A stretch of 64,000 bases of DNA, from assembly GCF_014805685.1 (NCBI RefSeq), contig NC_060887.1, positions 32,166,463-32,230,462 on the forward strand, written 5' to 3'. Below are positions 60,780 to 64,000 of this stretch, in pieces. Position numbers and translations under genes: made by a program. Every line of letters starts with the position of its first letter. The first letter of the stretch is position 1. The stretch comes from Silurus meridionalis. Taxonomy: Eukaryota > Chordata > Actinopteri > Siluriformes > Siluridae. The notes under the pieces were generated by a model. That model worked only from the letters and a program-made list of their open reading frames with translations. It had not been told where the DNA came from and did no database searches.

Positions 60780-61210
60780 TCTCATCGCCTCCTCGTCTAG
60801 TCCGTCTTCAAGCACCGTAGGTCTCGCCTGGTGGTGTCTGTCTGACTCCTGGTCTTCCGGCCTCTCATCCCTTTGTCTGTTCCCCTTCTTGATTTCCCCT
60901 TCTGTACTAAATCATGCTAATTTGTCTCAAAGTGTTTCTGTCTCTTATCGCTCTGTCTCGGTTTTATGGTGACTTCCTGTGTCGGAGATGTTATTAATGG
61001 CCTGTCTGTGTCTTAGCCTGTTATATAATCTATCCCTTTCTCTCTCGTATTCTCTGTCCGTCTCTTTTTCCTTGCGCTTATCTCTCAGTCTCTTTTGCTC
61101 TGTCGTATAGCATCTCTTCCAGGGTCTCTATGTACTTCTTCTCTGTCTCTCAACTCTTGATCTTATGGCCTGTGTCAGTCTTCATGTCTGGTCCCTCATG
61201 CTTTCTTCAG
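60780..61210. repeat. Pyrimidine-rich low-complexity stretch
   Basis: About 430 bp dominated on the plus strand by tctct, tctgtctc and cctctc words with no fixed unit. No gene was seen. On the minus strand it is a long polypurine tract. Confidence 0.65.
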
Positions 61211-61506
61211 GGGCTCGCTTTTTCTCTGCGTGTTAGCGCCATCCCTCTGTTCCTCACTGGTGTAGGCCAGCCTCAGCAGGAAGGCCTGTTTTGCGAGGGA
61301 AGTGTGTGCATGTTTGTGGAAAGCAGTGGACTGGTAATTAGTGTTAATTGGTTTAGTGGAGAGCTGGAGGCGGGCTGCTGAAACAGTAATGCTGGATTCT
61401 CTCTCTCTCTCTGAGCTGATAGCACATTATCAGAGCTCTCTATCTGTGTGTTCCCGCAAAACTCAATACAAACCAAAGCCAGCCTGTCTGGCAACAACTT
61501 ACACAT

Positions 61507-61561
<55 letters not shown>
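61507..61561. repeat. (GT)27 microsatellite
   Basis: Uninterrupted GT units. Confidence 0.96.
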
Positions 61562-61562
<1 letters not shown>

Positions 61563-62750
61563 ATCAAAAGCATTCCATAGTAATATGGCAGCATTTTCTT
61601 CAACAAAAAAAAAGATGATCTATGACACTATGACAAAGAGCATTGAAAGCAGTGTGTGTGTAGGGAGGATTTACAGTGTAGATGTCCATAGACACAAACA
61701 CACACACACAGCTTTATCATCAGAGCATGGGGGGATCTATTCATCCAGATAGCAGTGCACGGCTGAAGCAATTTGTGCTCGTTTGATGCGTAATGAGCTC
61801 CTTATCAGTAAGTGGCCAGAGAAATGAGGTGTAAAGTGTAGCTCCTTCAGCACTGAACTAATGCATCGGCCATGAGCTCATTTCTACACACGTACAGTAT
61901 AAAAAATAAAAATAGAATAAAACACACCAGACAATGAATCCAAAAAAGAATGGCAGCAAGCGGAGCAGAAAGAATACGCGATGAATAAACAAAGGTATTG
62001 TGAGTGACAGCAGGTGAGCAATGCAATTTCCAGCATGTAGTGGGAACAGGAAGGGCATTGAGAGGGCACTGGGAGAGCGCTATTCCCTCACGCTTCGTGC
62101 CTACTCAAAGTATGTCACGTAACAGAACACACTTTAGCACTTACTCACCAACGTCCCTTAAAAACGTGCGACTCAGAATGACGTTAAATAAATAAAAAAT
62201 ATTCGGTGTCCTGTGTCTGATTCATGAACCGTTCACACATCAGAAAAACTTGCAGGAGTTTGAGTGCAACTGATGAATCAGTTTCAGCTGCATGGGCATG
62301 AGGTCCTGCCCACAACAAATCCTTAACTATAGCTGTTGTGAAAGTAAGCCATTTATCTGAGGAAAGAAAGTAAAGGCAGACATTATTACTGCTTATGATA
62401 AGATCGCGTGTGAAACCTGAACTCTGTACAATCAAACTCTACATTCCAGTGTGAACAGCCTAAACTCAATTCTTGATGTGCACAACAAAAAAGTGAAAAC
62501 TACTGTATTGTCTAATGACTTTGATGAATAAGGGCCAGTGCAATAATTACTGCAATGTGTCACAGTAGCAAGCTTAATATAAAAAGTTTGAAATCTACAC
62601 TTCCTGACAGAAATAATGTTAAACGTGTATGTGGCCAAATCAAAATGTGAATTGTGTTGAAATAAGTTCAAATAAGAGGCATCATCAGAAGTGATCATAC
62701 GATGAAATTCCTGATGCATAATAAGTAAATATATACATGTTTATAGATTT
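61562..62750. other. Unique intron, nothing recognised
   Basis: Ordinary AT-rich intron. No coding frame, repeat end or RNA gene was seen. Confidence 0.45.
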
Positions 62751-62751
62751 C

Positions 62752-63150
62752 CTATATATAAAACTTTATCTTGGAGACCCAAACACTTTGCAGCATGACT
62801 ATGCTCCTGAGCACAAAGCGAGCTCCATTAAGATATGGTTGGCTTGGTCTCGAACAGATCGAAGATCTTGAGTGGCCTGCTATAGAGCTCTGATCTCAAC
62901 CTTATTGAACACTCATAGGATGAATATGAACGCTGACCTCAACCTACATCAGTACCTGGGGCTATACTAACACCCTCGTGACTGAATTAACACAAATCTC
63001 CACAAGCACACTCCAAAACCTAGTGGAACATCTTCCCAAAAGAGTGGAGGGAATTTAAAAAGCGAACGAGTACTAAATGTGGAATAAATGGCTCAAAAAC
63101 GACAATCTTACAGTCAGTTGTCTACAAACTTTTGCCCATATAGTTTATAA
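62752..63150 (+). mobile_element. Tc1-like non-autonomous element, copy 8 (left end eroded)
   Basis: The segment cctgagcacaaagcgagctc, cattaagatatggttggctt, ctccaaaacctagtggaaca and caaacttttgcccatatagt is in family order. The left terminal repeat is degraded. Confidence 0.75.
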
Positions 63151-64000
63151 ATACGTTTTAACCATGTATGTACATTTCCTCCAGTTCAGGATCTCTATGT
63201 ATCTTTATTGTTCTAATTCGGTTTTGACGCCTCAAGTTGTCTGCGCCTTCAAAATCCAAAATGCCACCAATTCCACGTGTGCTGCCCTTGAAAATGAGGC
63301 CTTGTGCCTACAGTGAGGCAGAGCAACTGATGAAAAGATTGGAAGAAAGAGATAACAGCAGTAAGACAACAGAATTGTGCCTTGCTTGCTTTGTCCGCAC
63401 ACAATAACTGCTTACCTCTGCTCCCTTTACACCAAGTTCCAACATATTCACACAATCGTCATCTAGCATCCAGCAGATCAGAAATGAATAAAGGTCAAAA
63501 CACTACTCAGGCCTCTAAGGAACTCCCAGACGGAAAGGGCTGGAGCTGCCTCGTCTTTACGAGCGCTCGAGCAGAAGCGATCTGCTGCGAAACACACCAT
63601 CATCAACGCAACCATTCCGCAGAGACTGCCCTTCACACACAAACACACACGAGGACGTACACTCACACATGATGCCTGAAACATCTGACTGACTCAGCCA
63701 CTATAATCAATTTATCTCCTTTTTGTTCTTATTCTTATGGTGAATTGCAGATGAAACACATGAAATCATCCTAACGGTATGCATTCGCCTTTATAAGCAC
63801 TCTGGGAGCCCGCTCGTAAATACCAGCGAGAGTGCTCTGACGCAGCCGTGATCTGCTAACCCCAATGGCTCAGAACCATCAGAGAGTGACTACAGTGAGC
63901 AGTGAGGTCACCCAGCAAGAAGAAAAAAAAGAAATCAGCCGTAGAGGTTGAGGAACCTGCTGTCTGAGGGCCGACAGGGCAGCACAGAAGACCATTACTC
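63151..64000. other. Unique intron to the window edge
   Basis: No gene or repeat was recognised apart from a short cacac patch near 63635-63655. The last 250 bp have more even composition (cgcctttataagcactctgg, ctgacgcagccgtgatctgc), but this is not enough to call a feature. Confidence 0.4.

Overview
The window looks like teleost fish nuclear DNA. It has long AT-rich non-coding stretches, many (CA)n, (TA)n(CA)n and (GA)n microsatellites, and fish-type interspersed repeats: Tc1/mariner and hAT-like deletion derivatives, tRNA-derived SINEs and 3' ends of a LINE. The repeat mix, especially the short Tc1-like elements and one SINE type, resembles otophysan fish such as catfishes. That last step is an inference. 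No bacterial, organellar or viral gene set is present.

One protein-coding exon is clear: minus strand 4487-4670, 184 nt. It encodes 61 codons plus one base of the cell-polarity scaffold Par-3 (pard3), from the end of the N-terminal oligomerisation domain into the linker before PDZ1. It has a consensus donor (gtgagt) and an AG acceptor, and its reading frame and length fit the third coding exon of vertebrate PARD3. The gene runs right to left, so 1-4486 should be the following intron and 4671-64000 should be part of the very long preceding intron. I did not find coding exons 1, 2 or 4 here. Short exons could be missed by eye, so the intron assignment is an inference.

Layout. 1-4.5 kb: a mariner-like element with TA target duplications (1485-1956), a Tc1-like derivative (2820-3232) and a 28-bp inverted repeat (3958/4267) just downstream of the exon. 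5-9.3 kb: a Tc1-like element carrying the start of its transposase, copies of an abundant fish repeat, a LINE 3' end and CA/GT arrays. 9.3-20 kb: mostly unique intron, with a LINE fragment and a Tc1-like derivative at 14.2-15.1 kb. 20-34 kb: further Tc1-like copies, a decayed Tc1 transposase (27.3-27.8 kb), a hAT-like element with an 8-bp target duplication (32.9-33.3 kb) and a perfect 32-bp-stem hairpin (32743-32810). 34-47.5 kb: a candidate conserved block (35.7-36.1 kb), a Tc1 derivative with 96-bp terminal repeats (38631-39180), a degenerate minisatellite (39.4-40.0 kb), LINE and SINE copies sharing a 3' tail, and a repeat nested inside another repeat (43.0-43.4 kb). 47.5-64 kb: mostly unique intron, with a second hAT-like copy, a locally duplicated 130-bp block (57.1/58.6 kb), a SINE and many simple repeats.

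Nearly all of the window is therefore intron and repeat. The biology to follow up is the pard3 exon, several unique stretches that look like conserved regulatory sequence, and inverted repeats that could fold in the pre-mRNA. I saw no new multigene system.
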